DNA of 64,000 bases from Ceriagrion tenellum. Its lineage: Eukaryota; Arthropoda; Insecta; Odonata; Coenagrionidae. The stretch covers positions 75,095,496 through 75,159,495 of the forward strand of contig OY720641.1 of the NCBI GenBank assembly GCA_963169105.1, given 5' to 3'. The translations under genes and the position numbers were made by a program. Positions 62,995-64,000 of the stretch are shown one piece after another (positions within the stretch are counted from its first letter, which is position 1; each line of letters opens with the position of its first letter). Below the pieces are notes generated by a model. The model had not been told where the DNA came from, searched no databases, and saw only the letters and a program-made list of their open reading frames with translations.

Positions 62995-63912
62995 CTTCTG
63001 TGTCAATTTGTCGCCATTTGCCGTCAATTTGTGTGATACCTGGAAACTTAACCTAAACCTTGGAAAATGCAGCATCATGACTCTAGCTCTGAAAAAAAAA
63101 CCCTGACTTTCAACTACACAATTAACTCAACTCCCTTAAACAAAGTGACAACCATGAAAGACCTAGGCGTTTTAACAGATCAAAAGCTAAATTACTCCGA
63201 CCACATTCAGACTGTAAAAAATAAAGCGATGTCCCTATTAGGCCTTCTTTACCGCTTCACAGAAATTAAAGATCCAATAGCACTCCATTCCTACTACTCA
63301 ACAATTGTCCTTCCCATAGTAATATATTGTTCCCCAATTTGATCTATGTCAGCCCCAATAAATCTAAAATCCCTCGATTGCGTCTCTCACTTCTTTGCCA
63401 AAATAGTCAAGCACAGAGTCCCACATTTCCGTAATATGTCCTCAAACGCTGTGCTGTCCTCTCTTTCCATTTCTAACCTCGAAAACCACAGACTTAAAAT
63501 GGATTTAAAACTCCTCCACAATACCCTTAACTCGACCATTGATTGCCCTGAACTGCTTTCTCTCTTCAACTTCAGGGTACCAACTCGATCCACCCGCACC
63601 CATACTCTACTCCATCTGCCTATTCCTAGGATATCTCTCACCAAGCGCTCACCTTTATTTCGCCTCCCATCCCTTCTAAATTCACTCCCCCACACTATCG
63701 ATCCTTTTTATTTACCATGTAACTATTTCACCACCCAAGCGATATCCCACCTGTCAACGAATTAAATATTTCCCCTTTCCATGTTGGGCTCTCGTTGCTT
63801 ATTTTTATGCTGTTATTGTGTTTTTGTCCTCTTTTTTGTTTTTTGTTATATGTTTACCAAAAATTGGCGCTATTGCTGTATGTGAACAATTTTTTTAAAT
63901 AAATAAATAAAT
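62995..63912 (+). pseudogene. Jockey/CR1-like LINE 3' end, frameshift plus nonsense codon
   Basis: This encodes the palm-end to C-terminus of a non-LTR reverse transcriptase. One frame gives LCDTWKLNLNLGKCSIM up to an A9 run at 63090-63098. The protein then continues in the next frame with NSTPLNKVTTMKDLGVLTDQ, NKAMSLLGLLYR, YSTIVLPIVIYCSPI, a TGA at 63340-63342 where a Trp codon (TGG) is expected, then DCVSHFFAKIV, LHNTLNSTIDCPELL and FRLPSLLNSLPHTID, ending at 63765. The KDLGV, LNxxKC and 'Y...VLPI..YCSP' elements are typical of Jockey and CR1 group enzymes. After a 130-bp 3' region it ends in an AAATAAATAAATAAAT tail (about 63896-63912). It is 5'-truncated and inactive, with only two visible lesions, so it is fairly recent. 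Confidence 0.9.
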
Positions 63913-64000
63913 CTCTAAATGTAATGCAAGAGCAACAAATTTTCCCAGCTCATTTGCATCGCACTCTAAAATTGGAGAGCGCAATGAAAATCAGCACGCA
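63913..64000. other. Noncoding spacer to window end
   Basis: Nothing recognised in the last 88 bases. Confidence 0.5.

Overview
This window reads as gene-poor DNA from a fairly large, AT-rich animal genome, most likely an arthropod and probably an insect. No open reading frame could be assigned to a host protein-coding gene, and there is no functional tRNA, rRNA, CRISPR array or bacterial-type operon. The support for an arthropod is indirect: eroded, 5'-truncated LINE 3' ends, four tRNA-headed SINE copies, a short inverted-repeat DNA transposon, and two short segments that resemble repeats familiar from insects. Species and order cannot be fixed from the sequence alone.

Region by region: 1-12.1 kb is AT-rich spacer broken by G- or purine-rich islands (about 2.9-3.97, 5.25-5.97 and 7.07-7.44 kb), with a 76-bp duplication at 3.49 and 4.88 kb. 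At 12.2-15.1 kb are two fragments of one LINE family (LINE-A here), in opposite orientations. A 1-kb GA-rich island fills 15.65-16.7 kb. Between 17.3 and 20.0 kb lie two SINEs and a foldback hairpin, followed by a compact YY1/CRE-like motif cluster at 20.53 kb. At 23.39-23.55 kb a perfect (AT)48 run abuts a near-perfect hairpin. The stretch from 24 to 34 kb is mostly featureless, with GC-rich blocks near 27, 30.1-30.7 and 32-32.6 kb and an arthropod-type repeat end near 30.8 kb.

A LINE-A relative with one nonsense codon lies at 34.25-34.8 kb. From 37 to 51 kb there are GC-rich blocks (39.1-39.97, 42.64-43.08, 50.6-51.3 kb, the middle one with an RFX-type X-box) and two more SINEs (41.9-42.08 and 48.97-49.28 kb). 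At 51.3-51.8 kb is a retrotransposon 3' end that keeps an open frame for a PD-(D/E)XK endonuclease-like domain, followed by an A-rich tract and a three-copy degenerate tandem repeat with a period near 260 bp (52.4-53.2 kb).

The right end is a mobile-element cluster: a LINE-A fragment (55.7 kb, minus), another LINE-like fragment (60.7 kb), a 638-bp non-autonomous DNA transposon with doubled terminal motifs (61.775-62.412 kb), a LINE-A fragment (62.5-62.94 kb) and the 3' end of a Jockey/CR1-like LINE (62.995-63.91 kb) carrying one frameshift and one nonsense codon. The clearest biology here is the turnover of retroelements and their dependents (SINEs, short inverted-repeat elements). I see no complete new multigene system. 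The GC-rich islands with regulatory motifs are the best candidates for host function.
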